64,000 bases of DNA from Azospirillum humicireducens (lineage in GTDB: Bacteria > Pseudomonadota > Alphaproteobacteria > Azospirillales > Azospirillaceae). Position 1 is the first letter of the stretch; every line of letters begins with the position of its first letter. The notes beneath the pieces were generated by a model. It saw only the letters and a program-made list of their open reading frames with translations, did not search any database and had not been told where the DNA came from. The DNA lies in NCBI RefSeq assembly GCF_001639105.2, contig NZ_CP028903.1, forward strand, positions 93,269 to 157,268, written 5' to 3'. Of the stretch, positions 6,702 through 15,686 are shown one piece after another. The position numbers and the translations under genes were made by a program.

Positions 6702-8747
6702 ATGTCCTCACCCGCCGAAGCCCTTCTGAAGCCTCTGCAGATCAAGCATCTGACGATCCGTAACCGCGTGATGAGCACGAGCCATGCGCCGGGCTACGGG
6801 TCCGAAGGCAAGCCAAAGGAACGCTACCAGCTCTACCATGAGGAAAAGGCCAAAGGCGGCATCGGTCTGACGATGTTCGGCGGCTCCTCCTCGGTCGCGG
6901 TGGACAGCCCGGCGGCTCCGTGGAATCAGATTTCCGTCGCCGACGACAGCGTCATTCCCTTCTTCCGCGAGTTCTCCGACCGGGTGCACCGCCATGGCGC
7001 AGCGCTGATGATCCAGCTGACCCACATGGGACGGCGCACCCGCTGGGACACCGAGAACTGGCTGCCCACCGTCTCCGCCTCGGCCGCCCGCGAGCCGGCA
7101 CACCGCAACACGCCGAAGGAGATGGAGGATTTCGACTTCAAGCGGATCATCGCCGGCTATGCCGCAGCGGCCCGCCGCTGCAAGGAAGGCGGGCTGGACG
7201 GGTTCGAACTGTCGGCCGCCCACGGGCACCTGATCGACCAGTTCTGGAGCCCGTCGGTCAACCAGCGCACCGACAAGTATGGTGGCAGCCTGGAAAACCG
7301 CATGCGCTTCGGCATCGAGGTGTTCGAGGCGATCCGTGCCGAGGTCGGCGACGACTACGTCATCGGCATGCGCATGTCGGGCGACGAGCTGATCGACGAC
7401 GGTCTCAGCCACGAGGACTGCATCGCCATCGCCCGGACCTATGCCGAACGCGGGCTGATCGATTTCGTGAATGTGCTGGGCGGACAGGCGCGCGATCATC
7501 TGGCGCATGCCATCTCGCTGCCCAACATGTCCTTCCCGGTGGCTCCCTTCCTGCATCTGGCCAGCGGCATCAAGCGCGAGGCGGGCATCCCGGTCTTCCA
7601 TGCCCAGCGCGTGACCGACCTCGCCACCGCCGCCCGCGCAGTTGAGGAAGGCCATGTCGACATGGTCGCCATGACCCGCGCCCACATCGCCGACCCGCAT
7701 CTGGTGCGCAAGCTGATGGAAGGCCGGCTGGACGATGTGCGCCAGTGTGTCGGCGCCGGCTATTGCATCGACCGCATCTATGTCGGCGGCGACGCGCTGT
7801 GCATCCAGAACGCCGCGACGGGCCGCGAGCGCACGATGCCGCATGTGATCCCGAAGGCGGAGCGCAAGCGCCGCGTCGTCGTGGTCGGCGGCGGGCCCGG
7901 CGGCCTGGAAGCCGCCCGCGTCTGTGCCGAGCGCGGCCATTCCGTCGTGCTGCTGGAACGCAACGCCGCTCCCGGCGGCCAGATCGGCATCGCCGCCAAG
8001 GCGACCTGGCGCGAGGCGATGAGCGGCATCACCCGCTGGCTGTCGCAGCAGGTCACCAAGCTGGGCGTCGACGTGCGCCTTGGGGTCGAGGCCGACAGCG
8101 CCACCGTCGAGGCCGAGAAGCCCGACGTCGTGATCCTCGCCACCGGCGGCCGTCCGAACCGCGGCGACTTCAAGGGCGCCGATCTGGCGGTGTCGACCTG
8201 GGATGTCCTGACGGGAGCGGTGGAACCGACAGGAACCGTGCTGATGTATGACGGCACCGGCCAGCATCATGGCGCGTCCTGCGCTGAATTCATGGCCAAG
8301 CGCGGTGCGCTGGTGGAGATCGCCACCCCCGATCGCATGGTCGCGGAGGAGGTCGGCACCACCAACCAGCCGATCCACCTGCGCGAACTGTACAAGCTGA
8401 ACGTGGTGATGACCACCAACCACCAGCTCGTGGAAATCTACCAGGAGGGCAACCGGCGCGTCGCCGTCCTGCGCAACGAGTACACCCACGAGGAGGAGGA
8501 GCGGCTGGTCGATCAGATCGTGGTGGAACTGGGCACCCTGCCCAACGACGGCCTCTATTTCGATCTCAAGGAGCGGTCGCTGAACCGCGGCGAAACCGAT
8601 CTCGACAGCCTGATCGCCGGGCGGCCGCAGCCGGTTCAGGCCAACGGCCATGGCGGCTACACGCTGCATCGCATCGGCGACGCGGTGGCCGGCCGCAACA
8701 TCCACGCCGCGATCTACGACGCCGCACGTCTTTGCAAGGACATCTGA
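6702..8747 (+). CDS. dgcA: Dimethylglycine demethylase subunit A (old-yellow-enzyme/TMADH family)
   Basis: This 681-residue flavoprotein oxidatively demethylates dimethylglycine to sarcosine, releasing formaldehyde. The first half is an FMN TIM barrel with the family segment HGHLIDQFWSP and the YGGSLENR motif. Iron-sulfur Cys ligands are seen at C349, C355 and C367, with Ala where trimethylamine dehydrogenase has its second Cys. The second half is a FAD/NAD-binding module beginning at VVVVGGGPGG. The ATG at 6702 gives the usual family length; the open frame to 6579 is leader. It heads dgcA-dgcB-etfA-etfB. StcD (stachydrine) is a related alternative, but the GbcAB context favours dimethylglycine. 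Confidence 0.9.
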   Translation: MSSPAEALLKPLQIKHLTIRNRVMSTSHAPGYGSEGKPKERYQLYHEEKAKGGIGLTMFGGSSSVAVDSPAAPWNQISVADDSVIPFFREFSDRVHRHGAALMIQLTHMGRRTRWDTENWLPTVSASAAREPAHRNTPKEMEDFDFKRIIAGYAAAARRCKEGGLDGFELSAAHGHLIDQFWSPSVNQRTDKYGGSLENRMRFGIEVFEAIRAEVGDDYVIGMRMSGDELIDDGLSHEDCIAIARTYAERGLIDFVNVLGGQARDHLAHAISLPNMSFPVAPFLHLASGIKREAGIPVFHAQRVTDLATAARAVEEGHVDMVAMTRAHIADPHLVRKLMEGRLDDVRQCVGAGYCIDRIYVGGDALCIQNAATGRERTMPHVIPKAERKRRVVVVGGGPGGLEAARVCAERGHSVVLLERNAAPGGQIGIAAKATWREAMSGITRWLSQQVTKLGVDVRLGVEADSATVEAEKPDVVILATGGRPNRGDFKGADLAVSTWDVLTGAVEPTGTVLMYDGTGQHHGASCAEFMAKRGALVEIATPDRMVAEEVGTTNQPIHLRELYKLNVVMTTNHQLVEIYQEGNRRVAVLRNEYTHEEEERLVDQIVVELGTLPNDGLYFDLKERSLNRGETDLDSLIAGRPQPVQANGHGGYTLHRIGDAVAGRNIHAAIYDAARLCKDI

Positions 8748-8783
8748 GACCTCTGCCCCGCCAAGCGACAGGAGCCGTTCGAC

Positions 8784-10709
8784 GTGATCGCCACCGCTCT
8801 TACAACCGTCGTCCTTGCCGTGCTCGTCATCGGCGCGGCATTGGCCGCCTGGCAGTCGCGCCGATGGCTGGCCGGCCGGCCGGCCGCGGTCGGTGTGGTC
8901 GCCGGACTGCGCGCCCTGCCCGGCCGCTATCTGGTGGATGTCCACCAGGTGGTGGGGCGGACGCCGTTCAACGCCCGGTTCCACGCCCTGGCGGCCGGCG
9001 GTTTTCTTGCGGCGGTCGGGTTGCTGGTGGCGATGGCCGTCGGCCTCGCCGGCTGGCGCATCGTCTGGCTGCTTCTGGCGGTCGTGCTGGCGGCGATGCT
9101 GGCGGGTTCCCTGATGGTCTGGCATCGCCGCCGGGTCGTCCGTCCGCGTGAGCTGTCGCAGGGCCGTTTCGCCCGTCTTCCCGTCTCTCTTCTGGGGTTT
9201 TCCGGCTCCCTGCTGGCGGTGTCCCTCGATCAGGCGCTTGGCGGCGTCATGCCGGAGGTGCTGGCCCTGCTCCTCGTCGCGATTGCCGGACTGGCGATGG
9301 CCGATCTGGTTTGGGGCGTGTGGAAGGGGCCGCTGAAGCACGCGGTGCATGGGGCGCTGCATCTGGCCTTCCACCCGCGTCCGGCCCGCTTCCACGATGG
9401 CAAGGGCCGCGACACCGGACTGAAGCCGCTGGCGCTCGCTCCGCAGCAGGATGCCGGCACCGTGGAGCCGGGAGCGCTGGGCGTGGAGCGCCCCGTCGAT
9501 TTCGCCTGGAACCGGCTGCTCGGCTTCGATGCCTGCGTCCAGTGCGGGCGCTGCGAGACGGCTTGCCCCGCCTATGCCGCCGGCCTGCCGTTGAACCCGA
9601 AAAAGCTGGTGCAGGATCTGGTCATCGCCATGGACGGGCAGGCCAGCGACGCCGCCTATGCCGGCAATCCCCATCCCGGCCGCGGCGTCGGCAAGGCCCA
9701 TGGCGGGGCGGCGCTGCCGCTGATCGGGCCGGACGCGATGATCCATCCCGACACGCTGTGGTCCTGCACCACATGCCGCGCCTGCGTGCAGGAATGCCCG
9801 ATGATGATCGAGCATGTGGACGCCGTGGTGGATCTCCGCCGCTTCCAGACGCTGGAGCTGGGGGCCACCCCCGGCAAGGCTGCAGGCATGCTGGAGGAGC
9901 TGCGCGCCACCGACAATCCCGGCGGCCGCGCCCTGGCCCGGCGTTGGGACTGGGCAGCCGACCTGTCGCTGCCCCGGCTGCCGGCCGGCGGGTCCTGCGA
10001 CACGCTGCTGTGGGTGGGTGACGGCGCCTTCGACCTGCGGGTCCAGCGCTCGCTGCGGGCTCTGGTGGTGGTGCTGCGCCGTGCCGGTGTTGACTTCGCC
10101 GTTCTCGGCGACGAGGAGCTGGATTGCGGCGATGTCGCCCGCCGGCTGGGCGACGAGGCGACTTTCCAGTCGCTGGCGACCCGCAACGTGGCGACCTTGA
10201 ACTCCCGCCGCTTCGCCCGGATCGTCACCGCCGATCCCCACGCGCTGCACACGCTGCGCAATGAATATCCGGCCTTCGGCGGCAATTGGGCCGTGGTCCA
10301 CCACACCGCGCTGCTATTGGAGTTGATCAGCGGCGGCGCGTTGACGGTGACCAAGCCGGTCGGACGCAGCGTCACCTTCCATGACCCCTGCTATCTCGGC
10401 CGCTACAACGGCGAGATCGAGGCACCGCGCGCCCTGCTGGACGCCATCGGGGTGCAGCGCCGGGAGATGTTGCGGTCCGGCCTGCGGTCGAGCTGCTGCG
10501 GTGGCGGCGGCGGCGCCCCGCTGACCGACGTGTCGGGCGAACGCCGCATTCCCGACGTCCGCATGGAACATGTCCGGGAGACCGGCGCCTCGATGGTCGC
10601 CGTCGCCTGCCCCAACTGCGCCCTGATGCTGGAGGGCGTCGTCGGTCCCCGACCGGACGTGGCGGAAATCGCCGAATTGGTGCTCGCCGCGACGGAGACC
10701 GCCCGATGA
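8784..10709 (+). CDS. dgcB: Dimethylglycine demethylase subunit B, membrane-linked Fe-S protein
   Basis: This 641-residue electron-transfer partner of DgcA has three hydrophobic segments in the first 190 residues, then two [4Fe-4S] ferredoxin motifs (CVQCGRCETACP and CTTCRACVQECP) and a C-terminal HdrD-like cysteine-rich module (DPCYLGRY, SSCCGGGGG, CPNCALML). It probably carries electrons between DgcA, the ETF pair encoded next and the respiratory chain at the membrane. Start is GTG 8784, with AGGAG upstream. Its stop overlaps the etfA start (ATGA), indicating translational coupling. Confidence 0.88.
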   Translation: MIATALTTVVLAVLVIGAALAAWQSRRWLAGRPAAVGVVAGLRALPGRYLVDVHQVVGRTPFNARFHALAAGGFLAAVGLLVAMAVGLAGWRIVWLLLAVVLAAMLAGSLMVWHRRRVVRPRELSQGRFARLPVSLLGFSGSLLAVSLDQALGGVMPEVLALLLVAIAGLAMADLVWGVWKGPLKHAVHGALHLAFHPRPARFHDGKGRDTGLKPLALAPQQDAGTVEPGALGVERPVDFAWNRLLGFDACVQCGRCETACPAYAAGLPLNPKKLVQDLVIAMDGQASDAAYAGNPHPGRGVGKAHGGAALPLIGPDAMIHPDTLWSCTTCRACVQECPMMIEHVDAVVDLRRFQTLELGATPGKAAGMLEELRATDNPGGRALARRWDWAADLSLPRLPAGGSCDTLLWVGDGAFDLRVQRSLRALVVVLRRAGVDFAVLGDEELDCGDVARRLGDEATFQSLATRNVATLNSRRFARIVTADPHALHTLRNEYPAFGGNWAVVHHTALLLELISGGALTVTKPVGRSVTFHDPCYLGRYNGEIEAPRALLDAIGVQRREMLRSGLRSSCCGGGGGAPLTDVSGERRIPDVRMEHVRETGASMVAVACPNCALMLEGVVGPRPDVAEIAELVLAATETAR

Positions 10710-11938
10710 GCCAACACACCACCATTCGCCGCCGTGTCGATCCCCGTGCCGAGCGCGCCGCCCGCACGGTCCTCAACGGCCCGCGCCTGCGCCTGCTGCA
10801 CCAGCCGGTCGCCACCGCGACGAACGAACGCCGCCGCGATCCTCGCGCCATCCGCGACGCGGCCCTGGTCCAGCGCCTGCCCCGCCCACGCTACGACTGG
10901 GCTCGCGACGCGGCCTCGGCCGGAACCGTTGCTGCGACCGGCCACGCCGTCGCCGCCGCACCGTCGATCCCGCTGCAGGTGATCGCCGAGCCGGCCTATC
11001 TGATCCTCGCCATGCTCGACCGCCCCGGCGGCGAGGTGAGCGAGCATGACCGGCAGGTGATCGCCGCCGCCCGTCTGCTGGCCGATGCAGGAGGCGGTGC
11101 GGTCGTCACCGTCTCCACCGGTCGCGGGGACGTGCTGGCCGAAGCCGGGTCCGACCGCCATGTCGCCCTGCCCGATGGCTGGGCCCACGATTACGTGCCG
11201 GAGCGCCGGGCCGCCGCCGCCTCGGCGCTGATGATGGAACTGTCTCCCCGCCACATCCTGTTCCCGGACAGCCCGGACGGCGGCGACGTCGCGCGGCGGG
11301 TCGCCGCAGCGGCGGGAGAGCGGCTGTTCACCGGTGTGCAGAGCCTCGGTCCGGACCGGGCGACGCGCCAGTCGGCCGGCGGGTCGCTGGAGACCGGACA
11401 CCGCCTCACCCGGCTGATGACGGTCGCGGCTGATGCCTTCGCCCCGCTCGACGGCGTGCGCCATGAAGCCCGGCCGCTCGATCCCGACGCCCCGGTCATC
11501 GCCGGCGAGGAGATCCTGCCCCGCCTGGGCGGCGCCCGCCGTCTGGCCGTCGATCCCGACGCCCTGTCGCTGTCGGAAACCGACTTCATCCTCAGCGCCG
11601 GCAACGGCGTGACCGACTGGCAGAGCTTCGCCGAACTGGGCGAGGCGCTGGGCGCCACCCGCGCCGGCAGCCGTGTGGTGTGCGACGCCGGCCATCTGCC
11701 GCGCGAACGGCAGGTTGGCGCCTCCGGCACGGTGGTCAGCGCGCGCAGCTATGTCGCCTTCGGCATCGCCGGCGCGCCGCAGCATCTTCAGGGCATCGCC
11801 GGCGTCCGCCATGTGATCGCCATCAACACCGACCTTCACGCCGAGATGATCAAGCGGGCCGACCTGTCCATCGTCGCCGATGCGCAAGCCGTCATGCCCG
11901 CCCTGATCCGGCTCATCCGGGAGCGCCGCCATGGCTGA
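10706..11938 (+). CDS. etfA: Electron transfer flavoprotein alpha subunit, dimethylglycine-linked
   Basis: The 410-residue protein has the FAD-binding C-terminal domain of ETF alpha (GASGTVVSARSYVAFGIAG, about residues 338-356), the part that holds the redox FAD. The N-terminus carries roughly 90 Arg/Ala-rich residues before the ETF fold, longer than housekeeping EtfA. It overlaps dgcB by 4 bases and etfB by 8 bases. Together with EtfB it is expected to shuttle electrons for DgcAB; it is a dedicated copy, not the fatty-acid ETF, judged by operon position. Confidence 0.85.
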   Translation: MSQHTTIRRRVDPRAERAARTVLNGPRLRLLHQPVATATNERRRDPRAIRDAALVQRLPRPRYDWARDAASAGTVAATGHAVAAAPSIPLQVIAEPAYLILAMLDRPGGEVSEHDRQVIAAARLLADAGGGAVVTVSTGRGDVLAEAGSDRHVALPDGWAHDYVPERRAAAASALMMELSPRHILFPDSPDGGDVARRVAAAAGERLFTGVQSLGPDRATRQSAGGSLETGHRLTRLMTVAADAFAPLDGVRHEARPLDPDAPVIAGEEILPRLGGARRLAVDPDALSLSETDFILSAGNGVTDWQSFAELGEALGATRAGSRVVCDAGHLPRERQVGASGTVVSARSYVAFGIAGAPQHLQGIAGVRHVIAINTDLHAEMIKRADLSIVADAQAVMPALIRLIRERRHG

Positions 11939-12728
11939 TTTCTCCACGATGGGCGTCGCCGTCCTGCTGTCCATCGGCCGCCATCCGGTTTCCGGCCGCG
12001 CCCGGCGCGCCGCCACCGACGCGCAGGCGCTGGAGATGGCTCTTGCGCTGCGTCCGCGCCGTCTGACGGCGATCCATGCCGGGCCACCCGCCAATGCCGA
12101 GGCCCTGCGCGGCTATCTCGGCATGGGGCTGGAGCGGTTGACCCTGCTGGTCCTGCCGGAGGGATCTGATCCGGTCGAACCGCTGATCGGCCACCTGCGC
12201 GAGTTCGACCCGTCGCTGATCCTGACCGGTCGGCAGGCGGAGGACGGCGAGGGCAGCGGCATGCTGCCTTATCTGATCGCCCGCGGCCTCGATGCGGCCG
12301 TCGTTCCCGATGTGGTGCGGATCGGCCCTGCCGATGGACCGGACTCCATGCCAGGCGCCACGAACCTCATTCAGGCGCTGCCGCGCGGACAGCGGCGGTC
12401 ATTGACCGCGGCCGGCCGCCTCATCGCCACCATCCATCCTTCCGCCCCGCCCGCCCGCTCCTCTGCCTTCGGTCCGGCCCGGCGGGGCGTCATCGAGCCG
12501 GTGGCGGCCCAGGCGACCGCCGACCTCTTCCTGTCGGACTGCGAACATCGGCCATGGCGTCCAAAGCCCAAGCTGATGCGCGTGAAGCGCGGCGGCTCGG
12601 CGCTGGACCGGCTCAAGGCGGCGACCGAGAGCAAGAGCGGAAAAGGCCAATTGCTGGTCAACCCGACACCTGAAGCGGGAGCGCTGGCCATTTACGACAG
12701 CCTAGTCGAACAGGGAATGCTTCCATGA
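11931..12728 (+). CDS. etfB: Electron transfer flavoprotein beta subunit, dimethylglycine-linked
   Basis: The 265-residue protein has the ETF beta fold: a nucleotide-binding core with LILTGRQAEDGEGSG (the adenine-nucleotide-binding region) and a C-terminal arm that wraps EtfA. It starts inside etfA and ends in an ATGA shared with the 23-codon micro-ORF. It works with EtfA as the electron carrier of the dimethylglycine demethylase. Confidence 0.85.
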   Translation: MADFSTMGVAVLLSIGRHPVSGRARRAATDAQALEMALALRPRRLTAIHAGPPANAEALRGYLGMGLERLTLLVLPEGSDPVEPLIGHLREFDPSLILTGRQAEDGEGSGMLPYLIARGLDAAVVPDVVRIGPADGPDSMPGATNLIQALPRGQRRSLTAAGRLIATIHPSAPPARSSAFGPARRGVIEPVAAQATADLFLSDCEHRPWRPKPKLMRVKRGGSALDRLKAATESKSGKGQLLVNPTPEAGALAIYDSLVEQGMLP

Positions 12729-12796
12729 ACATGCACCACGATCCTCTCAGTCCCACGGGCCACGCTGTCGCGCAATCAGGGGGGACCTGTCGATGA
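12725..12796 (+). CDS. 23-codon micro-ORF bridging etfB and proV
   Basis: ATG at 12725 overlaps the etfB stop (ATGA) and its own TGA at 12794-12796 overlaps the proV start (ATGA at 12793). The predicted peptide begins MNMHHDPLSP and has no recognisable domain. The exact coupling at both ends suggests it lets ribosomes pass from etfB to proV, or acts as a leader peptide. A chance open frame in the 64-base gap is the alternative, since proV also has its own GGGGGGA purine run upstream. Confidence 0.4.
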   Translation: MNMHHDPLSPTGHAVAQSGGTCR

Positions 12797-14076
12797 ACAC
12801 GATGATGCGAAGCGCGGTTTCGGTCGGCGCTCCGGCCAATCTGGGCTTTCCCCGCGGAGCCGCCAGGACGAGCATCGGCGAGGACGCGGCGGTCCGCCTC
12901 GAAGTGCGGAATGTCTACAAGGTCTTTTCCGCCGATCCGAAACCCGCGCTGTCGATGCTGCGCCAGGGCGCCAGCAAGGCGGAGGTTCTGGAAAAGCTGA
13001 ACGTCAATGTCGGTGTCCTCGACGCGAGCTTCCAGGTCCGCGCCGGCGAAATCTTCGTCATCATGGGTCTGTCGGGATCCGGCAAGTCCACCATGATCCG
13101 CCTGCTGAACCGGCTGATCGAACCCAGCAGCGGCGAGATCCTGCTCGACGGCAAGGACCTGGTCAGCATGTCCAAGGCCGAGCTGATCCAGGCCCGCCGC
13201 CGCAACATGGGCATGGTCTTCCAGTCCTTCGCCCTGATGCCGCATCTGAGCGCGCTGGACAACGCCGCCTTCGGTCTGGAGATCTCCGGCGCATCCAAGG
13301 CGGACCGCCACAAGGCGGCGCAGCAGGCGCTGGAACAGGTGGGCCTTGGCTCCTACTCCCACCGCTATCCGCGCGAAATGTCCGGCGGCATGCAGCAGCG
13401 CGTCGGCCTCGCCCGTGCGCTGGCCAACGACCCCACCATCCTGCTGATGGATGAGGCCTTCTCCGCCCTCGACCCGCTGATCCGCACCGAGATGCAGGAC
13501 GAGTTGCTGCGCCTGCAGCGCGAGCACCAGCGCACCATCGTCTTCATCTCCCACGACCTTGACGAGGCGATGCGCATCGGCGACCGCATCGCCATCATGG
13601 AAGGCGGCCGCATCGTGCAGGTCGGGACGCCCTACGAGATCCTCAGCCGTCCGGCCGACGACTATGTCCGCTCCTTCTTCCGCAATGTCGATGCCTCCAA
13701 AGTGCTCCGCGCCGGCGACGTGGCGCGGTACGAAGCGACCAACACGGTCATCCGCCTGCCCGGCGAACTGACGCCCGCCCTGCAGCAACTGCGGGAGAAC
13801 CATCATAATTTCGGCTATGTCCGTACGCAGGACGGCCGCTTCGAAGGCGTCGTCTCGCAAGCGACGCTGGAACGCGAGCTGAGGGGGCCGCAGCCCCGCT
13901 TCGTCAACGCCTTCATGCCGGACGTCCGCACCGTCAACGCCGCGACGCCCATCCACTCCCTGCTCGCCCTCGTGGCCGACACCGAATGGCCGGTGCCCGT
14001 CGTCGATGACGACGGCAACTTCCTCGGCGCCATCTCGCGCGCTCTCATGCTCCACACCATGGTTCGGGGGGATTGA
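12793..14076 (+). CDS. proV: Glycine betaine/proline ABC transporter ATP-binding protein
   Basis: This 427-residue ATPase energises betaine uptake on the inner face of the membrane. All motifs are intact: Walker A at 92-100, Q-loop Gln144, SGG signature 197-199, Walker B D220/E221 and H-loop His254. The N-terminal ProV helix precedes Walker A. Two CBS domains follow from about residue 290; in OpuA/ProV these sense osmotic or nucleotide status. It sits 3 bases before proW. Its ABC half is the closest relative in the window of the degenerate ATPase at 1-1217, so the two are paralogues. Confidence 0.93.
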   Translation: MNTMMRSAVSVGAPANLGFPRGAARTSIGEDAAVRLEVRNVYKVFSADPKPALSMLRQGASKAEVLEKLNVNVGVLDASFQVRAGEIFVIMGLSGSGKSTMIRLLNRLIEPSSGEILLDGKDLVSMSKAELIQARRRNMGMVFQSFALMPHLSALDNAAFGLEISGASKADRHKAAQQALEQVGLGSYSHRYPREMSGGMQQRVGLARALANDPTILLMDEAFSALDPLIRTEMQDELLRLQREHQRTIVFISHDLDEAMRIGDRIAIMEGGRIVQVGTPYEILSRPADDYVRSFFRNVDASKVLRAGDVARYEATNTVIRLPGELTPALQQLRENHHNFGYVRTQDGRFEGVVSQATLERELRGPQPRFVNAFMPDVRTVNAATPIHSLLALVADTEWPVPVVDDDGNFLGAISRALMLHTMVRGD

Positions 14077-14079
14077 CCG

Positions 14080-14964
14080 ATGGACTTCGAAATCAGAATC
14101 GGCAAATGGGTCGAGCAACTGGTCGGCTTCATGCTCGACAATTTCCAGTCGACCTTCGATGCGATCTCGACGGTGGTGAACGGCTTCGGCGGCGCCATCG
14201 ACTTCGTGCTGGTCGGGGCGCCCTCCTGGCTGCTGATCGGGCTGATCGTCGCGACGTCGCTTTGGCGCATCGGTGCCGGCTTCGCCGTCTTCACGGCCGC
14301 AGCGCTGCTGCTGATCTCCGGTATGGGTCTGTGGACGGAAACCGCCTCCACCCTTGGCCTGGTCCTGACCTCCACCCTGCTCTGTCTGCTGATCGGCGTG
14401 CCGCTGGGCATCTGGATGGCGCGCAGCCGCGTGGTCGAGAGCATCGTCCGCACCACGCTGGACTTCATGCAGACCATGCCGGCCTTCGTCTATCTGATCC
14501 CGGCAGTGATGTTCTTCGGCCTGGGCCGGGTGCCGGGCATCCTCGCCACCGTGATCTTCGCCATGCCCCCGGCCGTGCGCCTGACCGCACTCGGCATCCA
14601 GCAGGTGCCGGGCGAGATCGTCGAGGCCGGCAAGGCCTTCGGCTGCCATGACCGCCAGCTCCTGTTCAAGGTGCAACTTCCGAACGCCCTGCCGTCGATC
14701 ATGGCCGGCGTGAACCAGACCATGATGATGGCGCTGTCCATGATCGTCATCGCGTCGATGATCGGCGCCGGCGGCCTCGGCAACGTGGTGCTGCAGGGCA
14801 TCCAGCGCCTGGACATCGCGCTTGGCTTCGAAAGCGGGCTCAGCGTCGTTCTGCTGGCTATCATCCTCGACCGCATCACCCAGAGCTTCGGCCAGACCGC
14901 CATCGCTCCGCGCCCGGCACGCTTCGCGTTCCTGCGGCGGTTCCTGCCGGTGCCGGCACGGTGA
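14080..14964 (+). CDS. proW: Glycine betaine/proline ABC transporter permease
   Basis: The 294-residue integral membrane protein has six or seven hydrophobic helices and the binding-protein-dependent permease EAA-type loop around EIVEAGKAFGCHDRQLLFKV, which docks on ProV. It pairs with proV and, by inference, with the ProX encoded at 1386-2276. It may also be the docking partner of the pseudo-ATPase/MCP protein, which keeps a ProV-like fold. Its TGA overlaps a GTG (14961) in frame with the next gene. Confidence 0.93.
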   Translation: MDFEIRIGKWVEQLVGFMLDNFQSTFDAISTVVNGFGGAIDFVLVGAPSWLLIGLIVATSLWRIGAGFAVFTAAALLLISGMGLWTETASTLGLVLTSTLLCLLIGVPLGIWMARSRVVESIVRTTLDFMQTMPAFVYLIPAVMFFGLGRVPGILATVIFAMPPAVRLTALGIQQVPGEIVEAGKAFGCHDRQLLFKVQLPNALPSIMAGVNQTMMMALSMIVIASMIGAGGLGNVVLQGIQRLDIALGFESGLSVVLLAIILDRITQSFGQTAIAPRPARFAFLRRFLPVPAR

Positions 14965-15080
14965 GCGCGGGGGCTCTCCCGGAAGGGGGCTTCGCCGCCG
15001 CTCTTCCGGCGCGGCCCGTTCCATCCCGCGGGCGGCCGCCGCATGGCGATACGCAGTCGGGCAATACACAGTCATGCGAG

Positions 15081-15683
15081 ATGCGGATCGAACGGCTGAC
15101 CGCCGCCGCCCTGGCCGACCGGCTGGAGGAACTGGCGGTCCTGCGGCTTGCGGTGCTTGGCGAGTTTCCGTTTCTCTACTCAGGATCGGCTGCGTACGAG
15201 GAGCGCTATCTCTCCGATCTCGGCAATCTGTCGGGCGGCCTCATCCTGGCCGCCTTCGAGCGCGACCGGATGATCGCCGCCGCCACCGGCGCTCCGCTCG
15301 ATCGGGAACTGGACGCCTTGCGCGATCCCTTCACCCATGCGGGCCTCGACCCCCGTTCGATCTTCTATTTCGGCGAGGTGGTGGTCCTGCCCTCCCATCG
15401 TGGACAAGGAGTGGGAACCGCCCTGCTCGAGATCGGCGAATCCCATGTCCGGCAGGCCGATCGCTTCGCAACCTCCGCCTTCGGCGAGATCGTGCGCTCC
15501 ACTGACCACCCCCGCCGCCCGAAGACCTACCGGATGCCCGATGCCGCATGGCGGCGGCTGGGCTACCGTCTGGTGCCGGACATCGGCGGCGCTCTATCGT
15601 GGTGCGATGCCGGCGACAGGGAGGAGACCGCCAAACCCCTTCGTTTCTGGATAAAATCCCTCATCCCCAGCATCGGAGCATGA
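15081..15683 (+). CDS. GNAT-family acetyltransferase
   Basis: The 200-residue GNAT protein contains the acetyl-CoA loop signature VVVLPSHRGQGVGTALLE. Its substrate is unknown. The ATG at 15081 begins a typical GNAT N-terminus; an in-frame GTG at 14961 overlapping the proW stop would add 40 poorly folded residues. It lies 3 bases before pabB and at the distal end of the dgc-proVW run, so it may be expressed with betaine catabolism. Confidence 0.75.
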   Translation: MRIERLTAAALADRLEELAVLRLAVLGEFPFLYSGSAAYEERYLSDLGNLSGGLILAAFERDRMIAAATGAPLDRELDALRDPFTHAGLDPRSIFYFGEVVVLPSHRGQGVGTALLEIGESHVRQADRFATSAFGEIVRSTDHPRRPKTYRMPDAAWRRLGYRLVPDIGGALSWCDAGDREETAKPLRFWIKSLIPSIGA

Positions 15684-15686
15684 CGC

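Noticed and set aside
6708..10304. 1198-codon minus-strand frame across dgcA and dgcB
   Set aside because: A shadow of codon-biased genes on the other strand; composition is His/Gln/Gly/Ala-rich without any motif.
12658..15075. 805-codon minus-strand frame over proV and proW
   Set aside because: Antisense shadow of the transporter genes.
14961..15080. GTG start at 14961 for the GNAT gene, coupled to the proW stop
   Set aside because: The added 40 residues are Pro/Gly/Arg-rich and not GNAT-like; kept as a possible alternative only.
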